DNA of 23,336 bases from SZUA-584 sp964607965 (GTDB lineage Bacteria; Bacillota; Clostridia; Christensenellales; SZUA-584): the NCBI GenBank assembly GCA_964607965.1, contig CAZSMH010000019.1, positions 1-23,336 of the forward strand, written 5' to 3'. Every line of letters starts with the position of its first letter. Position 1 is the first letter of the stretch. The position numbers were made by a program, and so were the translations under genes. Shown piece after piece: positions 22,907 through 23,336 of this stretch. The notes under the pieces were generated by a model, which was not told the DNA's origin, did not search any database, and was given only the letters and a program-made list of their open reading frames with translations.

Positions 22907-22941
22907 TTTTATATCCTCCATATAGATAAATGGTTTACTAA

Positions 22942-22970
22942 ATTATAGTTTATACTGTGAACATTTACAA
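22942..22970 (-). promoter_or_regulatory. Promoter of the small membrane protein gene
   Basis: Minus strand TTGTAA (22970-22965), 17-bp spacer, TATAAT (22947-22942). Confidence 0.7.
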
Positions 22971-23006
22971 GGTAAAAATGTATGTTAATAAATGACTTTT
23001 GACCTG

Positions 23007-23036
23007 TTGATAATATAATATAAAATAAACTATATG
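23007..23036 (+). promoter_or_regulatory. Possible promoter of the second PadR gene
   Basis: TTGATA (23007-23012), 18-bp spacer, TATATG (23031-23036). An alternative -35, TTGACC, lies at 22999-23004. The region is very AT-rich, so the choice is uncertain. Confidence 0.35.
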
Positions 23037-23078
23037 CGTAATGTATATAGCTGATAAGTATATAGGTGTAATATGATA

Positions 23079-23336
23079 ATGGAAAAACAATGCGGCGGTC
23101 ATATGCGCCGTTTTATGGAAGTCTGCCTGTTAGAGCTGCTTTGCAGCGGTCCCGCTCACGGTTATGCGCTTGCCGAACAGCTCGCTTTTTTTGGTTTTGA
23201 CTCAAACGAGCTTAATATCAGCACGCTGTACCGTACGCTGCGCTGTATGGAACAGTCCGGCTGGGTCTGCTCAAGCTGGGAAAGCGGCGGGCAGGGGCCT
23301 AGGCGCCGCGTTTATAAGCTTAAACAAAAGGGGCAT
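23079..23336 (+). CDS. PadR family transcriptional regulator, partial
   Basis: The frame is open for 86 codons to the window edge. It encodes a PadR winged helix: MRRFMEVCLLELLCSGPAHG, YALAEQLAFFGFDSNELNIS, TLYRTLRCMEQSGWVCSSWE, then GGQGPRRRVYKLKQKGH. The C-terminus is cut off. ATG 23079 has AGGTG ten bases upstream; ATG 23073 is the alternative, with the site only four bases away. It is divergent from the small membrane protein gene at 22472-22906, a usual arrangement of a PadR regulator and its target. Confidence 0.88.
   Translation, partial: MEKQCGGHMRRFMEVCLLELLCSGPAHGYALAEQLAFFGFDSNELNISTLYRTLRCMEQSGWVCSSWESGGQGPRRRVYKLKQKGH

Overview
The window looks like a chromosomal segment of a gut-type Clostridia (Bacillota): AGGAGG-type ribosome binding sites, dockerin modules, a SpoIID-family protein, PadR regulators, a UgpC/MsmK-type sugar ABC ATPase, and strong TTGACA/TATAAT promoters. 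The species cannot be named from sequence alone.

Positions 1-10.9 kb hold a prophage-derived region. A leftward (minus-strand) structural block reads small membrane protein, portal, two small genes, [interruption], scaffold, major coat protein, small Ig-like protein, head-tail adaptor-like protein, large neck/tail protein, repeat-rich tail fibre, NlpC/P60 endolysin and holin-like protein. No tape measure, tube or sheath is present, which suggests a short-tailed (podovirus-like) phage. No terminase precedes the portal: only about 200 bp separate the portal operon from a host-type ketopantoate reductase gene, so the prophage looks truncated. At its left end lie a small Cys-rich protein and the start of a PBECR-type (phage-associated RNase-like) protein.

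Between portal and scaffold (about 7.2-8.5 kb) sits an AT-rich, independently transcribed, moron-like insert. It has a near-consensus promoter, an elaborately folded RNA of about 295 nt with its own intrinsic terminator, then a second promoter driving a small Cas2-fold/SinR-like protein, a convergent small protein and the 3' remnant of an IS1595/ISXO2-type transposase. This RNA is the best candidate in the window for something undescribed.

Positions 10.9-16 kb are host genes: ketopantoate reductase-like protein (minus), a methyl-accepting chemotaxis protein (plus), and a PadR regulator with its HAAS-domain membrane partner (minus).

Positions 16.1-20.9 kb form a rightward cluster of three secreted or surface proteins: a SpoIID-type protein with dockerin and SH3 domains, an LRR/Ig/dockerin/NlpC-P60 cell-wall hydrolase, and a membrane-anchored protein with an N-terminal beta-sandwich domain that might be a divergent cohesin. 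All four dockerin calcium loops carry the same Ile-Ser pair at the usual specificity positions. A dockerin-organised peptidoglycan-processing complex is therefore a reasonable hypothesis.

Positions 21-23.3 kb hold a UgpC/MsmK-type ABC ATPase with a long structured 5' leader and a consensus promoter, a small four-helix membrane protein, and the start of a second PadR regulator at the window edge.
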